A DNA stretch of 64,000 nucleotides from Prevotella merdae. GTDB taxonomy: Bacteria > Bacteroidota > Bacteroidia > Bacteroidales > Bacteroidaceae. The translations under genes were made by a program, and so were the position numbers. The DNA lies in NCBI RefSeq assembly GCF_900290275.1, contig NZ_LT985323.1, positions 1,294,558 through 1,358,557 on the forward strand. The letters are read 5' to 3'. A model generated the notes under the pieces. The model did not search any database and was not told where the DNA came from. It worked only from the letters and a program-made list of their open reading frames with translations. Below are positions 27,104-35,530 of this stretch, one piece after another; the first letter of the stretch is position 1, and the number at the start of each line of letters is the position of its first letter.

Positions 27104-27901
27104 ATGAATATAGTGATTGTTGACGACGAGAAGAGCTGTGTTAAGGCGCTCGCCGATAAATTGAATGAATATGACGACACCAATCTTGTGGGTGTGGCAT
27201 ACAATGGTATGGACGGTCTTAAGCTTATGAGCGAGCAGAACCCCGACCTTATGTTTCTTGACATCGAACTGCCAGACATATCGGGTATAGAGTTTCTGGA
27301 GCGTATAGAGAGCATAAGCGACGGACGTTGCCGTGTGGTTATGTATACAGCGCATGGCAGATATATGCTTCCGGCATTTCGCAACAAGGCGTTCGACTAT
27401 CTAATGAAACCTATAGATGATGCCGAACTGCGCACAATATTGCGCCGAGCTTGTATCGACCGACGTCCTAATGTGCCACAATCGGCATCAGTTAAAATGC
27501 AGGACGATACAAACCCGGCGCTCGAAGCACTCAACAGTGACGGTATTGCAAAGCGCAACGATGGAAAATTCCTTATATATACCAATTCTGTAGACTTCCT
27601 GCTTGTTGACATTCGCGACATAGGTGTATTTACCTATAATCACGAGTTGCGTACATGGGAAGTAACAGTATCAGGTCGTAAGGACCCAATTCGCCTAAAG
27701 CGCAATGTTAATAGCGACATGATAATGGAACTCGACGACACCTTGGTGCGTGTGAGCCAAAAACACATCATAAATCTGGGCTATCTTATAGAAGTAGCAG
27801 ATAATACCTGCCATTTCTATCCGCCATTCGAAAAACTCGATGACGTTAAGGTAGGGCGCTTCTTTAGAAAGAAACTAATCGATCGGTTCAGCAGCTTTTA
27901 G
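27104..27901 (+). CDS. LytTR family response regulator
   Basis: 265 residues. N-terminal receiver domain (acidic pocket DDE at 7-9, phospho-acceptor Asp53 in MFLDIELPD, and a conserved Lys in FDYLMKPIDD), a linker of about 25 residues and a C-terminal LytTR DNA-binding domain (FLIYTNSVDFLLVDIRDIGVFTYNHELRTWEV ... VRVSQKHIINLGYL). Thirteen bases after its cognate kinase gene, so co-transcribed. Target genes unknown. Confidence 0.93.
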   Translation: MNIVIVDDEKSCVKALADKLNEYDDTNLVGVAYNGMDGLKLMSEQNPDLMFLDIELPDISGIEFLERIESISDGRCRVVMYTAHGRYMLPAFRNKAFDYLMKPIDDAELRTILRRACIDRRPNVPQSASVKMQDDTNPALEALNSDGIAKRNDGKFLIYTNSVDFLLVDIRDIGVFTYNHELRTWEVTVSGRKDPIRLKRNVNSDMIMELDDTLVRVSQKHIINLGYLIEVADNTCHFYPPFEKLDDVKVGRFFRKKLIDRFSSF

Positions 27902-27943
27902 TCATTTGTATTTATGGTACAGCGTTATGGTTAAGGCGTGGCC

Positions 27944-28060
27944 TTAAGCCAAGAGCATTGCTCGGCGCAGGCTGCTTATACTGTTGTTGATAAATTTCTT
28001 AAGCTGGATAAACAACTTTTGTTTGGTTCTGGTTTCTACTGCGTAATTTTGTGATGTCAT
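27944..28060 (-). CDS. Possible small ORF, 38 residues
   Basis: The 27902-28267 gap has no large gene. On the - strand an ATG at 28060 opens 38 codons (starts MTSQNYAVETRTKQK, ends RRAMLLA) and stops at TAA. The peptide is basic and amphipathic-helical in appearance, and a TATCTTTG promoter box lies 59-66 bp upstream (28119-28126). The stop codon overlaps the start of a 7-bp hairpin (TTAAGGC/GCCTTAA) but no T-run follows. No family was recognised; this is a candidate only. Confidence 0.35.
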   Translation of the reverse strand: MTSQNYAVETRTKQKLFIQLKKFINNSISSLRRAMLLA

Positions 28061-28235
28061 AAATTTCTTGTTTTTGAGTTGTTAATTACTTTTGTTGCTT
28101 TATTTAATGATAACTTTGCAAAGATAGGCTTTTTTGTTGAGAAATAATGTCGTAAAAATGTTAAAAAGCAGATAAATGTGGAATAAATAGCAAAAAAATG
28201 GATCAAATGAAATATACAAATGATAATGTGTTGCA

Positions 28236-28266
28236 AAAAGTAAGAGGGTGTGTAGCACACCCTCTT
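28236..28266 (-). terminator. Intrinsic terminator of the cvfB-like gene
   Basis: Perfect 11-bp stem (28242-28252 with 28256-28266, AAGAGGGTGTG/CACACCCTCTT) with a 3-nt loop, two bases after the stop, followed on the - strand by ACTTTTTTGC. Confidence 0.9.
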
Positions 28267-28267
28267 G

Positions 28268-29098
28268 TTATTTAAGTTTTATTCCAAAGTTGCCAACTTC
28301 TATCAAACGGCGTTTGTACAACTCGCCTACTGCACGCTTGAACACCTTTTTGCTCACTTGGAATTGGCGTTTTATGTCCTCTGCATCGCTCTTGTCGCCA
28401 AGGTTGCAAGTGCCACCATTGTCTTTAAGATATTGTAGAAGAGTTTCCGAGAAGTCGAGTGTCTGCTGGCGTCCTGTAGGTTGCAGCGTAACATCAATCT
28501 TACCGTCTGGTCTTACAGTATTGATGTAACCCTTTACGCGGTTGCCCGTATGCAGATAGCGGAATACCTGATCCTCGTAAACCAGACCAGGATAACAGTT
28601 GTCTATAATGACCTTAAATCCCATCTCTGTCTTCTGCCATACCAGCAGGTCAACCTCTTGTCCATGGTTGTAGAATGGGTGTCGCTCGCTGAAGTATCGC
28701 TCTATCTTTGCCGATGCCATAATACGGTACGACTCCTCATCAATATGCACGTGTACAATGTAGCTTTCGCCTTTCTGCATGCGCTTCTTTTGCTCGCGGA
28801 AAGGACAGAAAAGGTCTTTCATCAGTCCCCAATTGAGGAAGGCACCGTATTCGTTGACCCATGAAACCTCAAGGTAAGCAAAGTCGCCTACCTTGCAAAG
28901 TGGATGCTCAGTGGTAGCTACTGGACGTTCGTCCTGGTCTAGATAAATAAATACTTCCAGTTCGTCGCCAGGCTTAGTACCTTCAGGTACGTAGCGTTTG
29001 GGCAGCAATATTTCTCCCTCGTTGCCACCATCGAGATATAGTCCGAAGTCAACTTCCTTGACAACGGTCATCTTGTTGTAATCACCAAGTTTTATCAT
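28268..29098 (-). CDS. CvfB-like S1-domain RNA-binding protein
   Basis: 276 residues. Two or three S1-type OB-fold segments (about 1-210: TVVKEVDFGLYLDGGNEGEILLPKRYVP, GDFAYLEVSWVNEYGAFLNWGLMKDLFCPFREQ, and GNRVKGYINTVRPDGKIDVTLQP) and a C-terminal winged-helix-like region (LLQYLKDNGGTCNLGDKSDAEDIKRQFQVSKKVFKRAVGELYKRRLIE). This matches the CvfB/YitL family, RNA-binding proteins that influence virulence-gene expression in staphylococci. Its promoter box (29251-29258) lies inside a large palindrome, giving a leader of about 150 nt that can form a long hairpin arm. Confidence 0.88.
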   Translation of the reverse strand: MIKLGDYNKMTVVKEVDFGLYLDGGNEGEILLPKRYVPEGTKPGDELEVFIYLDQDERPVATTEHPLCKVGDFAYLEVSWVNEYGAFLNWGLMKDLFCPFREQKKRMQKGESYIVHVHIDEESYRIMASAKIERYFSERHPFYNHGQEVDLLVWQKTEMGFKVIIDNCYPGLVYEDQVFRYLHTGNRVKGYINTVRPDGKIDVTLQPTGRQQTLDFSETLLQYLKDNGGTCNLGDKSDAEDIKRQFQVSKKVFKRAVGELYKRRLIEVGNFGIKLK

Positions 29099-29134
29099 AT
29101 ATTCTGTTTTGTTCTTAGTTGTTATAACGAATAG

Positions 29135-29384
29135 TTCCCACAGAACTCACAGAATACACAGAAGCCTACGGAGTTAAACTTTTAGAATCCACAGAGCGTA
29201 TAGACGCTACGCGTCATACGACAGAAGGCACAGAATTGATTGCTTATGTACAAAGTTACGTATACCACGACGCTTCGCAAGCAATCATTTCTGTGAGTTC
29301 TTGCCTCGCGAAGCGTAGGCTATTCTGTGAATTCGAAAAGCTTAGGTCCGTTAGGCTTCTGTGTCTTCTGTGAGTTCTGTGGAA
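29135..29384. repeat. Large imperfect palindrome spanning the cvfB promoter
   Basis: The arms 29135-29195 and 29320-29384 are reverse complements at roughly 85 percent by eye (for example CACAGAACTCACAGAA... with ...TTCTGTGAGTTCTGTG). Homology continues inward to an inner perfect 9-bp pair (29237-29245 with 29279-29287), leaving a 33-nt apex that holds the TAACTTTG box of cvfB. The right arm runs into the lolD-like gene and encodes its last ten residues. Confidence 0.85.
29251..29258 (-). promoter_or_regulatory. Candidate promoter of the cvfB-like gene
   Basis: TAACTTTG on the - strand at the apex of the large palindrome; a near TTTG (CTTG) element sits at 29278-29281. Confidence 0.45.
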
Positions 29385-30070
29385 GGTACATTTGTGGAAG
29401 GTGTATGTATTGGAGGTACATCCCCAATCTTTCCGTCCTCAATATGAATAGTGCGGTCGGTTATCGATGCCAAGTGCTCGTCGTGTGTCACTATAACGAA
29501 GGTCTGACCAAACTTATCTCTTAAGTCGAAGAACAGTTGGTGCAGCTCGGCTTTGTTTTTAGAGTCGAGCGAACCAGAAGGTTCGTCTGCCAACACCACA
29601 GCAGGATTGTTGACAAGAGCGCGGGCAACAGCCACACGTTGCTTTTCTCCTCCCGACAGTTCGGCAGGTTTGTGCGATGCACGTTCTGAAAGATTCATAA
29701 ATTCAAGCAATTCCATAGCACGTTGGCGAGCCTCTTTGTTGCTCTTGCCAGCAATGAAGGCTGGAATCATAATATTTTCAAGAGCAGTGAATTCTGGCAG
29801 AAGCTGATGAAACTGAAATACAAAACCTATATGCTGGTTGCGGAAGTCGCTCAGTTTTTTTGTGTTTAAGGTTCCAACGTCAACACCGTCTATTACTACC
29901 GAACCACTGTCTGCACGGTCGAGTGTACCCATTATCTGCAGCAGTGTGGTTTTGCCTGCACCACTCGGACCTACGATGCTCACCACCTCGCCCTTATTTA
30001 TATGCAGGTCGATGCCTTTAAGCACCTGCAGCGAGCCGAAACTCTTGGTTATACCTTTGATGTCTATCAT
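29351..30070 (-). CDS. ABC transporter ATP-binding protein, LolD-like
   Basis: 239 residues. Walker [12 protein letters not shown] (about 34-44), Q-loop [13 protein letters not shown], signature [15 protein letters not shown], Walker [15 protein letters not shown] and H-loop IVTHDEHLA. The subfamily pattern is MacB/LolD, typical for lipoprotein release or permeases of the FtsX type; no permease is adjacent. The last ten residues ([10 protein letters not shown]) are encoded within the palindromic repeat and look like a repeat-derived extension. Eleven bases downstream of the antiporter gene, so co-transcribed. Confidence 0.87.
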   Translation of the reverse strand: MIDIKGITKSFGSLQVLKGIDLHINKGEVVSIVGPSGAGKTTLLQIMGTLDRADSGSVVIDGVDVGTLNTKKLSDFRNQHIGFVFQFHQLLPEFTALENIMIPAFIAGKSNKEARQRAMELLEFMNLSERASHKPAELSGGEKQRVAVARALVNNPAVVLADEPSGSLDSKNKAELHQLFFDLRDKFGQTFVIVTHDEHLASITDRTIHIEDGKIGDVPPIHTPSTNVPSTELTEDTEA

Positions 30071-30081
30071 ATTATATATAT

Positions 30082-32214
30082 TTACTTCCTAATCAAATTC
30101 TTTTTAATCCACTTGTTAAGTGTCTCGTAAGCACTTTGGTCCTCAGTATGCTGCGGTTGTGCAAATGTCATTTCTTCCATTGCATCGCCGTGCTGGTCGG
30201 GGAATATTATCATAATGTTCTTGCCAGAGAAGTGGCGTTGAATCTCGTCGGGCAATCGTTCAAGTGCATTCTTGAACGACACAGTGCCCTTGCGTGCTGT
30301 AACGATGATGAATAACTGGTCGTTGGAAATGCTGGCAGCAATGTTGGGCATCTCGGCCCAATGTACCATTGTTGTGAACGAAACCCTCATCTGTTGATGC
30401 TTATTGTGTACATATTGCTCAATCAGTGGCAGCACGTCTTCGCGTCCGTAGAACTCGGTATGGCACTCCATATTTACTGCCATACGGCACAATCGTTCCA
30501 ACCAGCGGTAGAAGCCAGGCTCAAATTGGGCTCTTGACGGAACTGTAACCTTAATGCGACGTATGGTGGATAGAGGCTGGTTTAGTCGAGCCATTATTAT
30601 CTGTGAGTTAAGTCCATTGAACAAACTCTGGTGGAAAGCGCCCCAAAACTTCTGTGAAACCTCAGGGTGCATGTGCATGCCTATAAGCACGTCAGTAGCA
30701 CGAAACTCCTTAAAGGCATGTCTGATGCCGTTGGCAATATTGGCAGCCACGCGCACCTGAGTTTGCATAGACATGTCGGCGGCAGCAGCATACTTGGTCA
30801 TACGGTCAAGCAACTGTTGTCCTTGTTCCTGGTTGCGTCGCATGTCTTCGTCGTCGTACACCACGTTGAGGCCCACAAGAGTTGTGGTGTTCTTAGGATT
30901 ACGCATCATCATCGCCACGTTTACAAGACGCTGGGCATATTCTGGATACTTCATAGGTATCAGTATCTTCTCGTCTGTGTTTGCCTTCTGGTCGTTGTCG
31001 TCGGGCATTTCTTTGTCGCGTAGTGTTATCTGCTGAGCCGACCGCTCTGTCATCATAGAAGAAATGATGCACGTGAAAAGAATCATTACAACCACAGCGT
31101 TAAGCATGTCGTCGGTTATAAGAGGCACGCCAGGTTCAACCTCAATCCTCATTCCTATCATAAGCATGGCTATGGCACCGGCAGCATGAGCGGATGTCAA
31201 GCCAAACATCATGTTGCCAGATGATACGGGTAGCTTGAATATAAATGCCGCAACGTATGCTGCTATAGCCTTGCCCAATGTTCCGAGACCGGCAATGCAT
31301 AGTACCACCATTATGATGTCGCCGCCATCGAACAACACGCGTACATTAATAAGCATGCCAACACCTATAAGGAAGTAGGGTATGAAGAGAGCATTGCCTA
31401 TAAACTCTATTCGGTTCATTAGCGGTGACACGTGCGGTATGAATCGGTTTAGAATCAAGCCGGATAGAAAGGCTCCGATGATGCCCTCAAGTCCAAGTGC
31501 CTCGCCAAAGGCAGCACTCATGAAGAGCATAGACATGACAAAGATAAACTGCATCACAGCATCGCTGTAACGACGCAGAAACCAGCGTGCCAAGCGTGGA
31601 ATGATGAAGGCAAGCACCAGGCAATATGCCACAAACTTGCCTACAAACATAAGCCAGAACAATACACCGGCATTGCCTTTATACGATTCTACTATGGCTG
31701 CCAGTATAACAAGTGCCATGAGCAGGGCAAGCATTGACGAACCCACACTTAGCGTTACGCTTGGCTTTTTCTGCAGGCCGTAGCGTCCTACAATAGGATA
31801 AGCAATGAGTGTGTTGGATGCCATGATGCATCCAAGCAGCAAGGAGGCAAACTGCGAATAGTGGAGCAGACTGATGCATCCGACATATGTAAGCAAGAAA
31901 GGCAAGCCACAAGTAAGCACGCCAAAGATGCCGAACCGTCTTGAGTTGCGTTTAACACCCTCCATGTCCATCTCAAGCGATGCCAGGAACATTATGTAGT
32001 AGAGGCCCACTTTGCCGAATAACTCAAACGAGTCGTCGCGTACTAATATGTTGAAGCCATACTTGCCCACTGCCACACCAGCCAATACCATTCCGATGAT
32101 GTGCGGAATGCGAAGCTTGCCCATTATGATAGGGACAAAGAGGATGATGAGCATAACCACGAAGAATATCAGGGTGGGGTCGGTTATGGGGAAGTAACTG
32201 GCAATGTTGGTCAT
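30082..32214 (-). CDS. Cation/proton antiporter (CPA2/KefB type)
   Basis: 710 residues from the ATG at 32214 ([15 protein letters not shown]); an upstream in-frame ATG at 32310 lies in the non-coding leader beyond the TACCTTTG box at 32266-32273. Twelve to thirteen membrane helices to about residue 410 (including [22 protein letters not shown] and [19 protein letters not shown]), then a cytosolic region of about 280 residues resembling tandem universal-stress-like domains. Probably exchanges Na+ or K+ for H+. Co-transcribed with lolD-like. Confidence 0.87.
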   Translation of the reverse strand: MTNIASYFPITDPTLIFFVVMLIILFVPIIMGKLRIPHIIGMVLAGVAVGKYGFNILVRDDSFELFGKVGLYYIMFLASLEMDMEGVKRNSRRFGIFGVLTCGLPFLLTYVGCISLLHYSQFASLLLGCIMASNTLIAYPIVGRYGLQKKPSVTLSVGSSMLALLMALVILAAIVESYKGNAGVLFWLMFVGKFVAYCLVLAFIIPRLARWFLRRYSDAVMQFIFVMSMLFMSAAFGEALGLEGIIGAFLSGLILNRFIPHVSPLMNRIEFIGNALFIPYFLIGVGMLINVRVLFDGGDIIMVVLCIAGLGTLGKAIAAYVAAFIFKLPVSSGNMMFGLTSAHAAGAIAMLMIGMRIEVEPGVPLITDDMLNAVVVMILFTCIISSMMTERSAQQITLRDKEMPDDNDQKANTDEKILIPMKYPEYAQRLVNVAMMMRNPKNTTTLVGLNVVYDDEDMRRNQEQGQQLLDRMTKYAAAADMSMQTQVRVAANIANGIRHAFKEFRATDVLIGMHMHPEVSQKFWGAFHQSLFNGLNSQIIMARLNQPLSTIRRIKVTVPSRAQFEPGFYRWLERLCRMAVNMECHTEFYGREDVLPLIEQYVHNKHQQMRVSFTTMVHWAEMPNIAASISNDQLFIIVTARKGTVSFKNALERLPDEIQRHFSGKNIMIIFPDQHGDAMEEMTFAQPQHTEDQSAYETLNKWIKKNLIRK

Positions 32215-32370
32215 AAGATGTCGGTTTGAATATGTTGAATGTATGGGTGCTTGTTTTACTGACTGCAAAGGTACTGAAAATTTAATCAAAGATGCGGTGC
32301 TTTCTCCCATTTATTTTGTATTTTTGCAAGTGCTATATGCATCTAACGTAGACAAATACAACAATAAAAT

Positions 32371-33882
32371 ATGAAGATACTTACAGGAGCCCAGATTAGA
32401 GAGCTCGACCAATACACTATTGACCACGAGCCAATAGCTTCTATCGACCTTATGGAGCGTGCCTCACGAGCCATAACACAGGCAATTACCACACGCTTCG
32501 AATCAACTACACCAATTGTGGTGTTTGCAGGTCCAGGCAACAACGGAGGCGATGCGCTTGCAGTATCGCGCATGCTGTCAGAGAAGGGATATATTGTAGA
32601 CGCTTATCTGTTTAATATACACGGCACATTGTCGGATAATTGCGAGAAAAACCGCGATCGTCTAAAGAGTGAGGGACTTGTTCACTCGTACACAGAAATA
32701 ACATCCAACTTTGACCCTCCAAAACTAACGCAACAGACATTGGTTATTGACGGTCTTTTTGGCTCGGGTCTTAACAAGCCACTTACAGGTGGATTTGCCT
32801 CGCTTGTTAAATACATCAATCAGTCTACGGCACGTGTAGTAAGTATAGATATGCCGTCTGGACTTATGGCCGAGGATAATTCTGCCAACAACTCGGCTGC
32901 CATCATACGTGCAGACCTTACGTTGACACTTCAGTTTAAGAAACTCTCCATGTATTATGCCGACTGCCAGCAGTATCTTGGCAAGGTGCAGGTGCTCGAC
33001 ATCCGTCTGTCAAAGGAGTATGTAAAGAGCATTCCTTCGCCATTCTCTACGGTTGATGCCGAATACATACGTAAAAATATGCTGACACGTGACGACTTTG
33101 CACATAAGGGCACTATGGGCAACGCCTTGCTTATTGCTGGTACTGAGGGCATGGCTGGTGCAGCTGTATTGGCCTCGAAGGCGTGCTTGCGCAGTGGTGT
33201 AGGCAAGCTTACAGCACTAACTCCTCGATGCAACACTACCGTTATGCAGATATCAGTGCCAGAGGCTGTGCTTGCTATCGATCAAGAGAACTATTACTCT
33301 GAGGCAGTGGCTGCCGATGAGTTTGATGCTGTAGGTATAGGTCCAGGCTTGGGCAAGCAAGAAGGTTCGGCATTAGCTTTGATGTCGCAATTGCAGCAGA
33401 CTCAATGTCCGGTAGTGCTTGATGCCGATGCCTTGAATATGCTTGGCTCGCACGGCACATGGATTAGTCAGTTGCCTGACAATATGATATTGACACCGCA
33501 TCCACGCGAACTTGACCGTCTGGCTTCAACCACATGCCATAGCGACAGCGAGCGTCTTGCTGTAGCACGTGATATGGCTGAAAGCTTGCGTGCGTATATA
33601 GTGCTAAAGGGACATTATACGGCTTTGTGCTTGCCTGATGGCAATGTTGTGTTTAACACTACCGGAAATTCGGGTATGGCAACAGCTGGTAGCGGCGACG
33701 TGCTTACTGGTATCATTACGGGTTTGTTGGCACGTGGCTACTCTCGCAAGAATGCTTGTCTTACAGGTATATATCTGCACGGACTTGCTGGAGATATTGC
33801 AGCAGCGCGTGTAGGCAAGGAATGTATGATGGCAAGCGATATTATTGCCGCACTGCCTGAGGCATTTAAGGCAATGTACTAA
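32371..33882 (+). CDS. nnr: Bifunctional NAD(P)HX epimerase / ADP-dependent NAD(P)HX dehydratase
   Basis: 503 residues, full length for the fused enzyme. The N-terminal epimerase domain (to about 210) has GPGNNGGDALAVSRML at 54-69; the C-terminal ribokinase-fold dehydratase has GIGPGLGKQEG, LDADALNML, LTPHPREL and the GSGDVLTGIITGLLARG anion-hole motif. Repairs hydrated NADH/NADPH. A TATTTTTG box at 32319-32326 precedes it. Divergent from the antiporter gene. Confidence 0.94.
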   Translation: MKILTGAQIRELDQYTIDHEPIASIDLMERASRAITQAITTRFESTTPIVVFAGPGNNGGDALAVSRMLSEKGYIVDAYLFNIHGTLSDNCEKNRDRLKSEGLVHSYTEITSNFDPPKLTQQTLVIDGLFGSGLNKPLTGGFASLVKYINQSTARVVSIDMPSGLMAEDNSANNSAAIIRADLTLTLQFKKLSMYYADCQQYLGKVQVLDIRLSKEYVKSIPSPFSTVDAEYIRKNMLTRDDFAHKGTMGNALLIAGTEGMAGAAVLASKACLRSGVGKLTALTPRCNTTVMQISVPEAVLAIDQENYYSEAVAADEFDAVGIGPGLGKQEGSALALMSQLQQTQCPVVLDADALNMLGSHGTWISQLPDNMILTPHPRELDRLASTTCHSDSERLAVARDMAESLRAYIVLKGHYTALCLPDGNVVFNTTGNSGMATAGSGDVLTGIITGLLARGYSRKNACLTGIYLHGLAGDIAAARVGKECMMASDIIAALPEAFKAMY

Positions 33883-33959
33883 GCAGGCATGTAGCATAGG
33901 GCTTGAGCTTTGTTGCTTGTATAATTGAGCTAACCTATATAATAACAAGAATAAATAAA

Positions 33960-35015
33960 ATGAAGAAGTTACTAACATCAATATTCCTCACAACCGTTGC
34001 CGCCACTACAGCAATGGCTGGAGGCGAGAAGAAGGTAGACGGATTGGACTACTATCTGCCTAAGACTGCGGTGCGCATGCAGGTGCTTGTGGAGAAAACA
34101 TCAATTATGCCTGGGCAGTTGGCCGACTATTCGGAACTCTATTTCAAAAAGAATGCCTCTACAACTCCACAGACTACCTATCGCATTGTGGGTGTAAACT
34201 TTACATCGGAGGGTCAGCCAGACACCGACAAGAAGTTTACTGTGGCTGTAGACAAGAAGCACAGTGTGTTCACCATCGACTGTGCTCCAAACGGTGTGCT
34301 ACGTGCTATCAATACAAAGGGTAAGGCTTTGCCACGTCCAAAGGTATTTCGTGCAGCACAAAAGGCAGCTCCGCTGAATTCGCGCGACTATATGAGTCAG
34401 GACATTCTTGCTGCCGCCAACTTGCCTAAGATGGCTCAGCTTGTGGCACAGGAGGTGTATGATATTCGCGACTCACGCAACCAATTGTCGCGTGGCGAGG
34501 CCGACAATATGCCTAAAGATGGCGAACAACTACGTCTTATGTACCGCCAACTCGACACACAGGAGCGTGCACTTATGCAGCTGTTTACAGGCACTGTATC
34601 TACCGATACTACAGAGACAGTGATGACTTTTGTACCGCAGCCTACCGACCTACGTCGTGTGCTCTTCCGTTTCTCTAAGCGATTTGGACTGACAACAGCC
34701 GATGATTTCTCTGGAGAACCTTTCTATCTTAACGTAGAGAATGAGGGAATTATTGCCGACGTGCCAGCAGATGCCTCGAAGGCAGACAAGGAGAAGGACG
34801 ACTTTAGTCTTGGTGTTAATCTGCCAGGAAAGATTCGCCTTACAATAACTAAGGCAGACGGCACTCCTGTTGCATTGTATGAGACTGATGCGGCCCAGTT
34901 TGGTAGAGTGGTGATGCTTAACGGTGCCCTCTTCGGAAAGAAGTTTACATCCGACATTGTGCTCGATCCTACAACGGGTGCTGTGGTTGAACTTAAGACA
35001 CAGCCGTTGGATTAA
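33960..35015 (+). CDS. DUF4831 family exported protein
   Basis: 351 residues from the ATG at 33960, where a signal peptide begins (MKKLLTSIFLTTVAATTAMA); the frame is open further upstream without a better start. The rest is a soluble region with the DUF4831-like opening DGLDYYLPKTAVRMQVLVEKT and the segment SRNQLSRGEADNMPKDGEQLRLMYRQLDTQERALMQLFTGT. Function unknown. Starts 77 bp after nnr, possibly on the same transcript. Confidence 0.75.
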   Translation: MKKLLTSIFLTTVAATTAMAGGEKKVDGLDYYLPKTAVRMQVLVEKTSIMPGQLADYSELYFKKNASTTPQTTYRIVGVNFTSEGQPDTDKKFTVAVDKKHSVFTIDCAPNGVLRAINTKGKALPRPKVFRAAQKAAPLNSRDYMSQDILAAANLPKMAQLVAQEVYDIRDSRNQLSRGEADNMPKDGEQLRLMYRQLDTQERALMQLFTGTVSTDTTETVMTFVPQPTDLRRVLFRFSKRFGLTTADDFSGEPFYLNVENEGIIADVPADASKADKEKDDFSLGVNLPGKIRLTITKADGTPVALYETDAAQFGRVVMLNGALFGKKFTSDIVLDPTTGAVVELKTQPLD

Positions 35016-35033
35016 TAAATAAAATATAACTTT

Positions 35034-35157
35034 ATGGCAAATCACACGATAAAGTCGTGCGACGATAACGGCTTATATCCTTGGCATCCCTAATAAGGAA
35101 GTGAGGCAGGCACTTACATTATATGCTCATCCGGAATATGGAGTGATAGATTTGTAA
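35034..35157 (+). pseudogene. Short remnant resembling an AAA-ATPase-like / PD-(D/E)XK gene
   Basis: Frame 1 reads MANHTIKSCDDNGLY, then a shift gives LGIPNKEVRQALTLYAHPEYGVIDL and a stop. Joined, TIKSCDD..LY(T)LGIPNKEVR resembles the TIKDYD..YTLGFPNKEV segment between the ATPase and nuclease parts of the AAA-ATPase_like/DUF1703 family. Only about 40 codons remain and the frame is broken, so the call rests on pattern memory. Confidence 0.4.
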
Positions 35158-35165
35158 TTTGCAGT

Positions 35166-35530
35166 GAGGGGGTGTCAAAAGTCGCAAGTGGTACGCCCCG
35201 AAGGGTAGGGTGTTCAAAATCCTCATAATTCTTATGTCCAATTTGTCTCCCAAATATCCACCTAACTAACAGTAAATCAATAAATTGCATTTTTTAAATC
35301 GTGCAGGATTTCCATTCCGATACATTATGCATATAATTGTTGCAGAATATCAATGAGTTATGACGTTTATTGGGTCAAAAATCGTGCAGAAAAAATTGCG
35401 GATTTTGAACACCCTACCTTACAGGGCGTATTATTTATAACGTCCGTTTACCCAGGGCGTTCTTGCTTAGGCAAGCGGCAGAGCCGAGCGGCCCTGGGCT
35501 AGGCGAAATTTGGGCTTTCAGCCCGCATTG
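35166..35530. repeat. Composite intergenic repeat, copy A (with nested MITE)
   Basis: The ends (35166-35207 and 35415-35530) match the 58870-59108 element: GTGTCAAAAGTCGCAAGTGG, GCCCCGAAGG on the left and TTACCCAGGGCG...GCCCTGGGCTAGGCG, TTTGGGCTTTCAGCCCG on the right. The middle is replaced by a 207-bp inverted-repeat element. Its right end overlaps the 3' end of the downstream ATPase gene. The 35016-35498 gap thus holds a gene remnant plus this element. Confidence 0.85.
35206..35416. mobile_element. MITE-like element with 19-bp perfect terminal inverted repeats
   Basis: GGTAGGGTGTTCAAAATCC (35204-35222) is exactly reverse-complemented at 35400-35418. If the outer TA dinucleotides are target duplications, the element is 35208-35414 (207 bp), starting GGGTGTTCAAAA. 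It has no coding capacity. It sits inside copy A of the composite repeat, where copy B has unrelated sequence. A TA target would fit IS630/Tc1-like mobilisation, which is an inference. Confidence 0.7.
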
